Numbered from the stretch's first letter, positions 27,386 through 36,284 are shown. The stretch is DNA of 64,000 bases from Pyxidicoccus caerfyrddinensis (GCF_010894405.1 NZ_JAAIYA010000002.1:124001-188000), one strand, 5' to 3'. Notes: a model not told the origin generated them from the letters alone. Program-made: numbers and translations.

Positions 27386-27888
27386 GACGTCTCCCTTTCC
27401 TGGAACTCTTCGACGAGGGCGCGCACCTTCTCGGCGAGCGCCCGGACCTTCGCGTCGGCCCCCTCCGACACGTGCAGCTCCAGCCCGGGGGCCAGCTCCC
27501 ACCGCTGGTAGCGTGCCATTACCGCCGGCCGTGAGCCCACCACCGGGGGCGTCAGCACCTGTGCGTCGGTGATGACGCCGGGCGTCGACGGCCCGTACGT
27601 CGGTGGCGTCGGGGTGGTGTCCGACTCGGCGAGCCTGCGCAGCTCGTCGGCGGACAGGCGCTGCAGCTCCACCTGGATGGCGTCCAGGGGAAGGAACCGC
27701 GCCTGGAGGACGCGGATGGCCTTGAGCCGCAGCAGGTGCTCCTCGCCGTACACGGTGTCCGGCCCCCGGAAGGGCGGTGCGGGAAGCAGCCCCCGCTGGA
27801 CGTAGTAGCGAACCGTGCGCGGCGAGACGCCCGCCGCCTCGGCCAGCTCCGCCAACTTCCATTCGGTCTGTGTCTTGGGCGTGCTCAC
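27382..27888 (-). CDS. MerR-family transcriptional regulator
   Basis: 168 residues. The winged helix-turn-helix is LAELAEAAGVSPRTVRYYVQRG (seen here as AAGVSPRTVRYYVQRG) followed by the wing and helices YGEEHLLRLKAIRVLQA. The C-terminal part has no Cys metal site or known ligand domain and ends with a short helical dimer region (VRALAEKVRALVEEFQ). It starts with GTG at 27888 and its stop overlaps the VIT/VWA gene (ATGA), so it probably controls that operon and itself. The promoter just upstream places the start of transcription almost at the start codon. Confidence 0.9.
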   Translation of the reverse strand: MSTPKTQTEWKLAELAEAAGVSPRTVRYYVQRGLLPAPPFRGPDTVYGEEHLLRLKAIRVLQARFLPLDAIQVELQRLSADELRRLAESDTTPTPPTYGPSTPGVITDAQVLTPPVVGSRPAVMARYQRWELAPGLELHVSEGADAKVRALAEKVRALVEEFQERETS

Positions 27889-27894
27889 AACCTG

Positions 27895-28029
27895 GACAGT
27901 AAGAGGCGACAGTTATGGTGTCAAGTTACCACTGTCGATTTGTCGGTCGTGCTGGCAGGTGGTCTTCCAGCTCTTTCCTCGCTGGTCCTCGCCAGTCCTA
28001 CTGTCGGGATGAGGCGTCGCCTACTGTCG
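27895..28029. promoter_or_regulatory. Candidate operator cluster, ACTGTCG half-sites
   Basis: The hexamer GACAGT or its complement occurs five times in 135 bases: 27895, 27908, 27931, 28000 and 28023. Four of these extend to the heptamer ACTGTCG or CGACAGT. Two of them (27907-27913 and 27931-27937) form a perfect inverted repeat with 17 bases between the arms, spanning the -35 box of the merR promoter. The last two lie closer to the divergent DUF2721 gene. This spacing fits autoregulation by the MerR protein. Confidence 0.6.
27896..27924 (-). promoter_or_regulatory. Promoter of the merR operon, near-leaderless
   Basis: Read on the minus strand: TTGACA (27924-27919), a 17-base spacer, and TACTGT (27901-27896). 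The expected start point is 27888-27890, which is at or beside the GTG start codon of the regulator. The -35 box is a perfect consensus match. Confidence 0.7.
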
Positions 28030-28093
28030 AGAAGCCGCGTGCTGGTGGCGGGCGGGGTTGCGTCGCCGGGGGAGGGGTGGAACAGGGGAGGGC

Positions 28094-28579
28094 ATGACTG
28101 GCGGCTCGGAAGGCGTGGACTTCTCGTCCATCCGGCTCATCGGCATGGCGGTGACGCCGGCGGTGATGGTGTCGGCCTGTGGCACCCTGGTGTCGGGGCT
28201 GGACAACCAGATTTCGCGGATGTCCTCGCTCGTCCGGGACCTGGCGCGCGAGTGGCGGCTGCTGCCGGAAGGGGACCCGAGGCGCGCCATGCTGCGCGAG
28301 CAGGTGGCCATCCTGGACAGGCGCCACGCCATCCTCGCGCGGGCCATTCGCTTCACCTATTCGGCGCTGCTGGCCTTCGTGGTGACGTCGCTGCTGTACC
28401 TCGCCAAGCGCGACATCGACGTGCCGGAGCTGCTGCCGATGGTGTCCTTCTCGCTGGGCGTGGTGCTGCTCGGGGGCATGGCGGTGCTCGCGCTCGCGTC
28501 GGTGCGGCTGGGCCGGCGGGCGATTGCGCTGGAGCGGCGGGAGCTGTTCGAGGAGTCCGACCCGCCGCCCTCCGACTGA
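28094..28579 (+). CDS. DUF2721 membrane protein
   Basis: 161 residues. The family pattern is present: MAVTPAVMVSACGTLVSGLDN, then RMSSLVRDLARE, then REQVAILDRRHAILARAIR, followed by two C-terminal membrane segments (LLAFVVTSLLYLA and FSLGVVLLGGMAVLALAS). Function unknown. The ATG has GGGGAGGG upstream. It is divergent from merR and shares its 205-base upstream region, including two ACTGTCG half-sites. Confidence 0.88.
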   Translation: MTGGSEGVDFSSIRLIGMAVTPAVMVSACGTLVSGLDNQISRMSSLVRDLAREWRLLPEGDPRRAMLREQVAILDRRHAILARAIRFTYSALLAFVVTSLLYLAKRDIDVPELLPMVSFSLGVVLLGGMAVLALASVRLGRRAIALERRELFEESDPPPSD

Positions 28580-28597
28580 AGCGCCAGGCTCGGAAGG

Positions 28598-29437
28598 TCA
28601 GGAGGACATTCCCCCGACGGGCGGCCCTTCCTCCTCCTCGGTGCCGTAGCCGTCACTCGGACGCTCAGCAGTGCTCGCGACGGGCCGGTGCAGGCCCACC
28701 ATGTGCAGCAGGTCCAGGGGGATGGGGAGGATGGTGTGGTTGCCGCCGGTGGTGATTTCCACCAGCGTTTGAAGGTAGCGAAGCTGGAGCGTGGCCGGGT
28801 TGCGGCTGATGACGTCGGCGGCCATGGCGAGCTTCTCGGCGGCCTGGTGCTCGCCCTCGGCGGCGATGATTTTCGCGCGGCGCTCGCGCTCGGCCTCGGC
28901 CTGGCGCGCAATCGCCCGCTGCATCTCCACCGGCAGGTCGACGTTCTTCACCTCCACGTTGGAGACCTTGATGCCCCACGGGTCGGTGTGCGCGTCGAGC
29001 ACGCGCTGGATGTCGCGGTTGACGCGGTCCCTCTCGCTGAGGAGCTGGTCCAGCTCCACCTGGCCCAGAATCGCGCGCAGCGTCGTCTGGGCGAGCTGGC
29101 TGGTGGCGTAGAGGTAGTCCTCCACCTGGAGCACGGCCTTGTCGGCGTGGATGACGCGGAAGTAGACGACGGCGCTGACCTTCACGCTGACGTTGTCGCG
29201 GGTGATGACGTCCTGCGGGGGCACGTCGCGCGCCACCGTGCGCAGGTCGATGATGACCATGCGCTCCACGAAGGGGATGAGCCAGCGGAAGCCGGCGCGC
29301 TTGAGTCCCACGAAGCGCCCGAGCCGGAACACCACGCCGTTCTGGTACTCGTTGACGATGCGCACCCCGGAGAGGAAGAGCAGGAAGATGATGGCGACGG
29401 GGATGAGCGTGCCGATGAGCCCGGTAATGTTGATCAT
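28598..29437 (-). CDS. Slipin (stomatin/prohibitin-like SPFH protein)
   Basis: 279 residues. An N-terminal membrane segment ([18 protein letters not shown]) is followed by the SPFH domain ([53 protein letters not shown]). A coiled stretch [19 protein letters not shown] comes next, as in slipins that scaffold membrane proteases. The C-terminal 40 residues are a variable tail. Its start codon overlaps the nfeD stop (ATGA). NfeD/slipin pairs are a known conserved unit in which the membrane protease acts on its partner slipin. Confidence 0.93.
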   Translation of the reverse strand: MINITGLIGTLIPVAIIFLLFLSGVRIVNEYQNGVVFRLGRFVGLKRAGFRWLIPFVERMVIIDLRTVARDVPPQDVITRDNVSVKVSAVVYFRVIHADKAVLQVEDYLYATSQLAQTTLRAILGQVELDQLLSERDRVNRDIQRVLDAHTDPWGIKVSNVEVKNVDLPVEMQRAIARQAEAERERRAKIIAAEGEHQAAEKLAMAADVISRNPATLQLRYLQTLVEITTGGNHTILPIPLDLLHMVGLHRPVASTAERPSDGYGTEEEEGPPVGGMSS

Positions 29438-30801
29438 GTCTTCACCTCGTCGACGAACAGCATGAGCCCCTCCACGCGCCGCACCACCACGGGCGCGCCG
29501 GGGCGGATGGGAGCGGGGGACGTGGCGCGCCAGCGCTCGCCGTGGACGAACACCTCGCCCTGCTCGGGGCTGACGGAGGCCAGCGCGGTGCCGTGCTCGC
29601 CCACGAGGCCCGCGTCGCCGCCCTGCTGGGGCAGCCGGCGCGTCTGCGCGCTCCGGTACGCCACGTAGGCGGCGGCCCCCGCGAGCACCACGGTGGTGGG
29701 CACCACCCACTCCCACGCCAGGTGGAAGGAGCGGTCCACGAACCAGCCCGGGTCGAAGCGGTCCACGAGGAACAGGCCGCCCAGCGCCAGCAGCACCACG
29801 CCCGTTGCGCCCAGCAGGCCGCTGGTGACGAACAGCTCCGCGACGATGAGGGCCGCGCCCACCAGCAGCAATACCAGCGCCCCGGTGCGCACCGGCAGCG
29901 CGGAGGACGCCACCAGCGCGAGCACCAGCGCCACCCCGCCGATGAGCCCCGGCGCAATGGCCCCCGGATGCGACATCTCCACCACCAGGCCCAGCGCCGC
30001 CACGAGGAACAGCAGGTAGACGACGGACGGGTGCGCGAGCGCGTGCACGGTGCGCTGCGAGAGGCTCGGCGTCAGGGGGATGACGGACGCATTCGCGGTG
30101 GCCAGCCGCACGCTCTCACCGCCCGCCACCTCCACGCGCCGCCCGTCGGCCCACGCGAGGAACTCCTCCTCGGTGGGGGCCACGTGCTCCACCACGCGCA
30201 GCTCGCGGGCCTTCTCCGCGGGGACGCTGGCGCTGTCGCGCACGGAGGACGCGGCCCACGCCACGTTGCGCCCGCGCTGCCGGGCAATGCTCTCCGCGAA
30301 GGCCACGGCGTCGTTCTCCACCTTGCGCGCCAGTTGCTTGCCGCCCGCCGCCTCCGGGTCCTGCCCTTCGATTCCGACGACGGGGTGCGCGGCGCCGATG
30401 TTGGTGCCCGGGGCCATGGCCGCGAGGTTCGACGCGAGGGTGACGAAGACGCCCGCGCTGCCGGCATGCGCGCCGGAGGGCCCCACCCAGACGAGCACCG
30501 GCACGCGCGAGGCGAGGAAGGCCCGGACGATGACGCGCGTGGAATCCAGCGAGCCGCCGGGCGTGTCCAGCCGCACCAGCAGCGCGCCGTGCCCTTCCGC
30601 CTCCGCGCGCGCCACGCAGTCCTTCAGGTAGCTGCCGGAGCCTGCGTCCACCACGCCATCCAGCTCGCAGCGGGCCACGGTGGGCCGCGCGCCCGCGGAG
30701 GGCCCCGGCGCCTCGGAAGGAGGCGCCGCCGCGAGCAGGACCAGGGCGAGGACGCCCAGCAGCGCCGCCCCGTGGAGTCTCTGTTGCGAGCGCGTACGCA
30801 T
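29434..30801 (-). CDS. NfeD-type membrane-bound ClpP-class serine protease
   Basis: 455 residues. A signal-like N-terminus leads into a ClpP-class protease domain with [16 protein letters not shown], the nucleophile Ser115 in [14 protein letters not shown] and the base Lys160 in [11 protein letters not shown], the Ser-Lys dyad typical of the family. Four or five membrane segments follow ([17 protein letters not shown] onward), then an OB-fold NfeD domain ([20 protein letters not shown]). Together with the downstream slipin gene it forms a two-gene operon; the gene upstream on the same strand (30803) abuts it by one base, so a longer transcript is possible. Confidence 0.92.
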   Translation of the reverse strand: MRTRSQQRLHGAALLGVLALVLLAAAPPSEAPGPSAGARPTVARCELDGVVDAGSGSYLKDCVARAEAEGHGALLVRLDTPGGSLDSTRVIVRAFLASRVPVLVWVGPSGAHAGSAGVFVTLASNLAAMAPGTNIGAAHPVVGIEGQDPEAAGGKQLARKVENDAVAFAESIARQRGRNVAWAASSVRDSASVPAEKARELRVVEHVAPTEEEFLAWADGRRVEVAGGESVRLATANASVIPLTPSLSQRTVHALAHPSVVYLLFLVAALGLVVEMSHPGAIAPGLIGGVALVLALVASSALPVRTGALVLLLVGAALIVAELFVTSGLLGATGVVLLALGGLFLVDRFDPGWFVDRSFHLAWEWVVPTTVVLAGAAAYVAYRSAQTRRLPQQGGDAGLVGEHGTALASVSPEQGEVFVHGERWRATSPAPIRPGAPVVVRRVEGLMLFVDEVKT

Positions 30802-30802
30802 G

Positions 30803-32113
30803 TCACACCCCCTGCATGGCCGCGGGGGAGAAGGAGGCGGGGACGATGTCGCGCGCGGGCAGGGGGCGCACCGTGGCCAGGTGGTCGAGCAGTAGCAGGT
30901 GGTCCCTCAAGAGCCGCGGCATGAGGAAGTTCTCGCGGACGTGCTCGCGCCCGCGCTCACCGAGCAGTCGGGCCTCCTCCGGCTGGCGCAGCAGGCGGAG
31001 GAGCTGCTCGGCGCACTCCTCGATGGTGTCCACGAGGACGCCGCCGACACCCTCGGGGAGCTGGAGGGGGATGCCGCCCACGCGCCCGCCGATGACGGGG
31101 GTGCCCTTCCACGCGGCCTCGGAGACGACGAGCCCGAAGCCCTCGCGTATCGACTTCTGGATGATGACGTCGGAGAACGCCTGGAGGGCGTTGACCTCGA
31201 TGTTGCCCACGCCGACGAGGTTGGTGAGGACGTGGATGAGGCTGTCGCCCGCGGTGGCGGCGCGGACCTCCTCGTACACGTCCCAGCCCTCGGGGTCGTC
31301 CAGGGCGAGCGAGCCGACGAGCGCGAGCTGCAGGTCCGGCACGTGGGGGCGCACGCGCTGGTAGGCCCGCACGACGCCGAGCGGGTCCTTCCACAGGTCG
31401 AAGCGGCCGACCTGGGTGACGAGGGGCCGGTGGGTGCGGATGCCAATCCATTCCAGCACGTGTTTGGCGAGCTCCTCCGGCAGCGGGTAGTTCTTGGGGC
31501 TGAGCGGGTCGATGCAGGGCGCGTAGACGTGCACGTCCTGGATGGGCAGCCCGGGGGGGATGAACTCCTCGTGGGTGAAGACGGCGGCGTCGTACGCGCG
31601 CAGGTAGGGCGCGAGGAACTCCCAGTAGCTGGGGTTGGGATGGGACGTGTCGATGTGGCAGCGCCATATCCACCGCGACTCGCGCAGGGAGGACAAGGCG
31701 GCGAGCACGGCGGGCTGCGGGTCGTGGACGAAGATGAAGTCGTAGTCCTCGGAGTCGCTGATGAGGCGGCTGGCGTTGAGCTGTGCGTTGGCCAGGTAGA
31801 TGGCCTTGTCCTTCTCGGTGAGCTCGCCAGGCGCGCCCTGGAGTCCGTTGTGGATGCGCTTGGTGACCTGGAAGAAGGCCTCGTCGCCGTGGATGAGCTT
31901 CCAGTCGGTGGTGATGCCCAGGTCGTTGTAGAGGGGCACCAGCGAGCGCAGGATTTCGGAGACGCCGCCGCCGTAGGACGTGGCGTTGAGGTGCATGCAC
32001 CGCGCGCCGCGCAGGCGCTCCGAGAGGTGCTGCAGCTCATCGAGCTGCCAGTCGGGAGCGACGCCGCGGTAGCTCGCGAGTGAGCGTTTGCCGACATCCA
32101 CGACGTCCAACAT
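30803..32113 (-). CDS. GT4 glycosyltransferase, trehalose synthase (TreT)-like
   Basis: 436 residues. The N-terminal Rossmann domain includes HLNATSYGGGVSEILRSLVP, a glycine-rich acceptor loop, then DYDFIFVHDPQPAVL and WIWRCHIDTSHPN. The C-terminal domain has QVGRFDLWKDPLGVVRAY and the nucleotide-sugar motif EGFGLVVSEAAWKGTPVIGG (E-x7-E). The order and motifs match TreT, which joins nucleotide-diphosphate glucose to glucose to make trehalose. The substrate could be another sugar. The ATG at 32113 follows GGAGAGCAGGGG; codons further upstream are in frame but unsupported. Confidence 0.82.
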   Translation of the reverse strand: MLDVVDVGKRSLASYRGVAPDWQLDELQHLSERLRGARCMHLNATSYGGGVSEILRSLVPLYNDLGITTDWKLIHGDEAFFQVTKRIHNGLQGAPGELTEKDKAIYLANAQLNASRLISDSEDYDFIFVHDPQPAVLAALSSLRESRWIWRCHIDTSHPNPSYWEFLAPYLRAYDAAVFTHEEFIPPGLPIQDVHVYAPCIDPLSPKNYPLPEELAKHVLEWIGIRTHRPLVTQVGRFDLWKDPLGVVRAYQRVRPHVPDLQLALVGSLALDDPEGWDVYEEVRAATAGDSLIHVLTNLVGVGNIEVNALQAFSDVIIQKSIREGFGLVVSEAAWKGTPVIGGRVGGIPLQLPEGVGGVLVDTIEECAEQLLRLLRQPEEARLLGERGREHVRENFLMPRLLRDHLLLLDHLATVRPLPARDIVPASFSPAAMQGV

Positions 32114-32332
32114 GGCCCCTGCTCTCCGGGAGGAAGTGCGTCCTGGGGAAACGGTGCGCATGGTGCGAAAGAGCTTCCGGACTCTTCCGGTGGTGGGTCG
32201 GTGCCGGACGCGCGGGGCGAGGGCCTGTCCGGCGGGACGTGCATCCGCTGGTGGACGTTGGCCGCACGCCGCAGATTGTGGCTGGAGGGCCTGCTTCCTA
32301 GGGTCCGGCCCTCCATCTGATTTGGAGGCTCC

Positions 32333-32551
32333 ATGCGTCGCGTCGTCTTCATTGCCCTGTGCCTGGCCGCCATCCCGCTTGCCTGCAAGACGACGCAGCC
32401 ACCCGGGACGGAGAACCAGGAGCCCATCCAGGGCCCGACCGAGGTGCGCGAGCCCATCCAGAACGTGCCGGCCGAACCGGCCGGGCCCGTCGGGCCCATG
32501 CCCGGCGTGGACGGCGGCAGCGGAAGCGCAGGCCCGTCGGAGACGGAGTAG
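32333..32551 (+). CDS. Small lipoprotein
   Basis: 72 residues. A lipoprotein signal (VVFIALCLAAIPLAC) ends at Cys18; the rest is a Pro/Glu/Gly-rich acidic chain with two related segments (EPIQGPTEVREPIQNVP). A good ribosome site (TTGGAGG) precedes the ATG. Nothing beyond a surface-exposed, disordered lipoprotein can be said. Confidence 0.7.
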   Translation: MRRVVFIALCLAAIPLACKTTQPPGTENQEPIQGPTEVREPIQNVPAEPAGPVGPMPGVDGGSGSAGPSETE

Positions 32552-32661
32552 CGCTCCGGCCCGTGTCTCCACCGCGCTCGTGACACCACCGCCCGGCTCG
32601 CGCACAGTTCGCGCGCGGCGCCCGGGCACGGGTGCGCCGAAGGACAGCTGGAGGGAGCACG

Positions 32662-34260
32662 GTGGAGACCACGGTCTATCTGGCGGAGCGCGTCTGGACG
32701 CTGGACGCGGAGCGGCCGCTGGCGCAGGCGCTGGCGGTGCGGGACGGGAAGCTCCTGGCGGTGGGCCCGCGCGCCGAGGTGAAGGCCGCGGCGGGGCCCG
32801 ACGCGCGCGAGGTGGACCTGGGGTCGGCCACGGTGGTGCCGGGCCTGGTGGACGCGCACGCGCACATCCATGGGCTGGGGCGCAGCCTGACGACGGCGCG
32901 CCTGGAGAAGGCGCCCTCGGTGGACGAGGTGGTGCGCCGGCTGTCACAGGCTCCGGCCTCCAGCTTCCAGGGTGACTGGCTGCTGGGGAAGGGGTGGGAC
33001 CAGAACGAGTGGCCCGGCGGCGCGTTCCCCGGGCGGGCGGAGCTGGACGCGCGCTTCCCCACGACGCCGGTGTTCCTCACGCGGGTGGACCACCACGCGG
33101 CGTGGGTGAATGGTGAGGCGCTGCGGCGCGCGGGAATCACGCGAGACACGCCGGACCCCGACGGAGGCCGCATCCTGAAGGACGCGCGCGGCGAGCCCAC
33201 GGGTGTGCTGGTGGACAACGCGATGGACGTGGTGGCCGCGGTGATTCCGTCGCCCACGCGGGAGCAACTGGAGACGCGGCTGAAGGCGGCGCTGGAGCGC
33301 TGCGCGCAGGTGGGGCTGACGGGCGTGCACGACGCGGGCATGGACCTGGATGCGTTCCGCCTGCTCCAGGAGTGGGACGCGGCAGGGAAGCTGCCCCTGC
33401 GCGTGTACGCCATGGCGGCGGGGCAGGGCGACGAGCGGCACACGTACCTGGAGCAGGGCCCGTGGCAGGGGCGGATGCTGGCGATGCGCTCGGTGAAGTT
33501 CCTGGCGGACGGCGCGCTGGGCAGCCGGGGCGCGGCGCTGCACGAGGACTACTGCGACGAGGTCGGACAGCGGGGCCTGCTGCTGATGCCGCCCGAAGAA
33601 CTGGAGGCGCGCGCAAGGGCCTTCATGGCGAGAGGCTTCCAGGTGTGCATCCACGCCATTGGAGACCGTGCCAATACATTGGTGCTGGACGTGCTGCTGC
33701 GAGCGTCAGCGGACACGGGCACGCAGGCGCTGCGGCACCGGGTGGAGCACGCGCAGATTCTGACGCTCGAGGACATCCAGCGGCTGGGCGCGGCGGGGTT
33801 GGTGGCGAGCGTGCAGCCCACGCATTGCACCAGCGACATGACGTGGGCGGAGGCGCGGCTGGGGGCGGAGCGGCTGAAGGGCGCCTATGCGTGGCGCAGC
33901 CTGCGGGACGCGGGGGCGCACCTGGCGCTGGGCAGCGACTTTCCGATTGAGAATCCGGACGTGCTGGCGGGGCTGTACGCGGCCGTCACGCGGCAGGACG
34001 CGGCGGGCCGGCCGGAGGGCGGATGGAGGCCAGAGGAGCGGCTGACGGCGCCCGAGGCGCTGGAGGGCTTCACGGTGGGCCCCGCGTGGGCGTCCTTCGA
34101 GGAGTCGCGGCGCGGGAGGCTGGTGCCCGGACTGGACGCGGACTTCGTGGCGCTGTCGGTGGACCCGCTGGAGGGGCCGGCGCGGGCGCTGGTGGACGCG
34201 CAGGTGGTGGCCACGGTGGTGGCGGGCGCGGAGGTGTACCGCGCGCCTGACGTGGGCTGA
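32662..34260 (+). CDS. YtcJ-like metal-dependent amidohydrolase
   Basis: 532 residues from a GTG start preceded by GGAGGGAG. The amidohydrolase barrel has the metal motif VDAHAHIHG near residue 65 (HxH), further conserved segments GWDQNEWPGG, FLADGALGSRGA and HAIGDRANTLVLD, and the late Asp in LGSDFPIENPDVLAG. This order matches the YtcJ subfamily, which hydrolyses amide or ester bonds of small molecules; the physiological substrate is unknown. It is cytoplasmic with no signal peptide. It ends 18 bases before the convergent NhaR-like gene. Confidence 0.9.
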   Translation: METTVYLAERVWTLDAERPLAQALAVRDGKLLAVGPRAEVKAAAGPDAREVDLGSATVVPGLVDAHAHIHGLGRSLTTARLEKAPSVDEVVRRLSQAPASSFQGDWLLGKGWDQNEWPGGAFPGRAELDARFPTTPVFLTRVDHHAAWVNGEALRRAGITRDTPDPDGGRILKDARGEPTGVLVDNAMDVVAAVIPSPTREQLETRLKAALERCAQVGLTGVHDAGMDLDAFRLLQEWDAAGKLPLRVYAMAAGQGDERHTYLEQGPWQGRMLAMRSVKFLADGALGSRGAALHEDYCDEVGQRGLLLMPPEELEARARAFMARGFQVCIHAIGDRANTLVLDVLLRASADTGTQALRHRVEHAQILTLEDIQRLGAAGLVASVQPTHCTSDMTWAEARLGAERLKGAYAWRSLRDAGAHLALGSDFPIENPDVLAGLYAAVTRQDAAGRPEGGWRPEERLTAPEALEGFTVGPAWASFEESRRGRLVPGLDADFVALSVDPLEGPARALVDAQVVATVVAGAEVYRAPDVG

Positions 34261-34278
34261 GCGGCGGTCCGCGGTGGC

Positions 34279-35184
34279 TCACCCGCCGAACATCTGCGAG
34301 CGGGCGGCCTCGGCGATGGCGACGACGGCGGGGTGGCGCAGCTTGCGCTCGACGGTGATGGCGTAGAAGCAGGACTCGAGCTCGTCGGTGCGGCCGATGA
34401 CGGAGCAGTTGAACTGGCGCTCCACCTCGGCCTCGATGGCGGTGGGCATGGCGAAGACGCCGTGCCCGCGCTGGCCGAAGGCCTGGAGGAGCGCGCTGTC
34501 GTCGAAGTCCCCGGCGATGAGCGGGCGCAGGCCCTGGCGCTCGAACCACAGCTCCAGCGAGCGGCGCGCCGAGGACTCATCCGAGGGCAGCAGCATGGGC
34601 GCGCCGTCCAGCGAGCGGGGGAAGTCCTTCTTGAGCTGGACGAGCTTGCCGGCGGCGAAGAAGGACACGCCGCTCTTGCCAAGCAGGTGGTTGAAGGAGC
34701 GGACGCTGACGGGCTCGGAGCTGGGCGCGTCGGCGAGCACTACGTCCAGCTCGTGCAGGGCGAGCGAGGCGAGCAGCTGGGGGAGGGGGCCCTCGCGGCA
34801 GATGATGCGCAGGGACGGGCCGGCCTCGAGCGCGGGCTTGAGGAGCTGCTCGGCGACGAGCTTGGGGATGACGTCGAGCACGCCCACGTTGAGCCGGAGC
34901 TGCTGACCGGCGGGCATGCCGGAGACGACGTTCTTCAGCTCGTTGCCCAGGCGGAAGATTTCGTCCGCGTAGCGCATGACGGTGCGGCCCACGTCGGTGA
35001 GGACGAGCTTGCGGCCCTGTCGCTCGAAGAGCTTGTGGCCGAGCGACTCCTCCAGGAGCTTGAGCTGGCTGCTGATGGTGGGCTGCGCCAGGTGCAGCTC
35101 CTCGCTCGCCTTGGCGATGCTGCCCGCCCGCGCAACCGTCCAGAAATACAGGAGATGGTGGTAGTTGAGCCAGCTCATACCCAT
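34279..35184 (-). CDS. NhaR-like LysR-type transcriptional regulator
   Basis: 301 residues. The N-terminal helix-turn-helix reads LNYHHLLYFWTVARAGSIA and LHLAQPTISSQLKLLEESLG, the hallmark of the NhaR branch of LysR regulators. The co-inducer domain includes LRLNVGVLDVIPKLVAEQLL and GHGVFAMPTAIEAEV. In Escherichia coli NhaR responds to sodium and controls an antiporter; no antiporter gene is adjacent here, so the target is unknown. A second ATG at 35178 is an equally likely start. It is divergent from the sigma factor gene, sharing an AT-rich 113-base region. Confidence 0.9.
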   Translation of the reverse strand: MGMSWLNYHHLLYFWTVARAGSIAKASEELHLAQPTISSQLKLLEESLGHKLFERQGRKLVLTDVGRTVMRYADEIFRLGNELKNVVSGMPAGQQLRLNVGVLDVIPKLVAEQLLKPALEAGPSLRIICREGPLPQLLASLALHELDVVLADAPSSEPVSVRSFNHLLGKSGVSFFAAGKLVQLKKDFPRSLDGAPMLLPSDESSARRSLELWFERQGLRPLIAGDFDDSALLQAFGQRGHGVFAMPTAIEAEVERQFNCSVIGRTDELESCFYAITVERKLRHPAVVAIAEAARSQMFGG

Positions 35185-35226
35185 AGAGATAACCTAAGTA
35201 TTACGTTCAAACTACCTCATTTTCTT

Positions 35227-35301
35227 ATGGACCTCCGGGCCTTAGGTTTCTCTGCGTTCCGCGGGGAGTCCCCCGGGGAGCAGACCGGAGGAGGTCCATG
35301 G
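35227..35301 (+). promoter_or_regulatory. Leader hairpin that can hide the sigma factor ribosome site and start codon
   Basis: ATGGACCTCC at 35227-35236 is a perfect complement of GGAGGTCCAT at 35290-35299, which contains the Shine-Dalgarno GGAGG and the first two bases of the ATG at 35298. Two further G-U pairs extend the stem at its base. Inside the loop is a second hairpin, CGGGG-AGTC-CCCCG. If transcription starts upstream of 35227, the folded leader would close the ribosome entry site. Whether it melts with heat is not shown. Confidence 0.6.
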
Positions 35302-36107
35302 AAGCCGTCAACCAGAGCATGTCCAGCGAGTCCCCTGAGCTCGAGGTCTCGGTGCCGAGGGCATCGGGCGAGGTGGTGGAGGCGCGGGTGCGTGAGCACC
35401 TGGAGCTGGTGCAGCGGTTGGCGTGGAAGTACCGGTGGACGGGTCTGCCGCTGGAGGAGCTGGTGGGGGAGGGGAACGTGGGGTTGATGGAGGCGGCGGG
35501 GCGGTTCGAGGACCGGGGCATCCCCTTCGCGGTGTACGCGAACCAGTGGATTCGGGCGCGGATCCGCGCGTACGTGGGGCGCAACTGGAGCATGGCGGGC
35601 GGGCGGGCGCCGTGGGTGGTGTTCCAGCTGCGGCGCGAGCGTTCGCGGCTGGAGGCCCGGTGGGGGGAGGGGCACCCGGAGGTGGCGAGGCGGCTGGCGG
35701 AGGCGCTGGGCAAGCGCGAGGAGGACGTGGCGCGGGCGGCGGAGTCGCTGGGGCGGGACGTGTCGCTGGACGCGCCGGTGACGCCGGACGGTGAGGTGAC
35801 GCGGCTGGAGGGCCTGGAGTCGGAGTGGGAGACGCAGGAGCAGGTGGTGGAGCGGGCGGAGTGGGCCATGAAGCTGCGGGAGAGCGTGGAGGAGGCCTGG
35901 CCGGAGCTGGACGCGCGGGAGCGGGCGCTGGTGGAGGAGCGGATGCTGGTGGACGAGGGAGCGAGCGCGGAGCTGCTGGCCCGCCGCTTCGGGGTGACGG
36001 CGGTGCGCATCCGGCAGATCGAACAGGCGCTGCGGGCGAAGCTGCGCCGCAGGCTCACGGCGAGTCTCACGCCCTGGGACGGCGAGGCGATGTCCCTGGC
36101 GGCCTGA
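35298..36107 (+). CDS. RpoH-like (sigma-32 type) RNA polymerase sigma factor
   Basis: 269 residues. Region 2 is complete: LVQRLAWKYRWTGLPLEELVGEGNVGLMEAAGRF, here quoted as LEELVGEGNVGLMEAAGRF, then PFAVYANQWIRARIRAYVG. The RpoH-like middle holds WVVFQLRRERSRLEAR. Region 4 ends with LLARRFGVTAVRIRQIEQAL, a good helix-turn-helix. There is no region 1.1. In Myxococcus, SigB and SigC belong to this alternative group and act in development or stress, so a similar role is likely; which of these it corresponds to cannot be told. The leader can fold over its start site, which would fit control at the level of translation. Confidence 0.9.
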   Translation: MEAVNQSMSSESPELEVSVPRASGEVVEARVREHLELVQRLAWKYRWTGLPLEELVGEGNVGLMEAAGRFEDRGIPFAVYANQWIRARIRAYVGRNWSMAGGRAPWVVFQLRRERSRLEARWGEGHPEVARRLAEALGKREEDVARAAESLGRDVSLDAPVTPDGEVTRLEGLESEWETQEQVVERAEWAMKLRESVEEAWPELDARERALVEERMLVDEGASAELLARRFGVTAVRIRQIEQALRAKLRRRLTASLTPWDGEAMSLAA

Positions 36108-36139
36108 GAGCAGAGCGAGCGGGCCCGTCAAAATGGATG

Positions 36140-36169
36140 TTGACGGGTGAGGGATGGGCTCGCTATGAG
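36140..36169 (+). promoter_or_regulatory. Candidate promoter of tRNA-Phe
   Basis: TTGACG at 36140-36145, an 18-base spacer, and TATGAG at 36164-36169, ending 27 bases before the first base of the tRNA. Confidence 0.6.
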
Positions 36170-36196
36170 GGCGCTGTTTCTCGCGGCGACCCACAC

Positions 36197-36269
36197 GCCC
36201 AGATAGCTCAGTTGGTAGAGCAGGGGACTGAAAATCCCCGTGTCGCTGGTTCGATTCCGGCTCTGGGCA
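36197..36269 (+). tRNA. tRNA-Phe (anticodon GAA)
   Basis: 73 bases. The acceptor stem GCCCAGA pairs with TCTGGGC, the D-arm has AGCTCAGTTGGTAGAGC, the anticodon arm GGGGA-CTGAAAA-TCCCC carries GAA, and the T-arm has GGTTCGATTCC. The discriminator base is A; CCA is not encoded. The accessory region begins immediately downstream. Confidence 0.97.
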
Positions 36270-36284
36270 CTTCCCGCAACTTCC

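Noticed and set aside
34279-35184. nhaR gene symbol
   Set aside because: The domain clearly belongs to the NhaR branch, but no antiporter gene is linked and the target is unknown, so the symbol was not assigned.
36250-36269. tRNA-Phe 3' end as an attachment site
   Set aside because: No second copy of the tRNA end was found downstream in the window and no integrase gene is present, so integration at the tRNA cannot be claimed.
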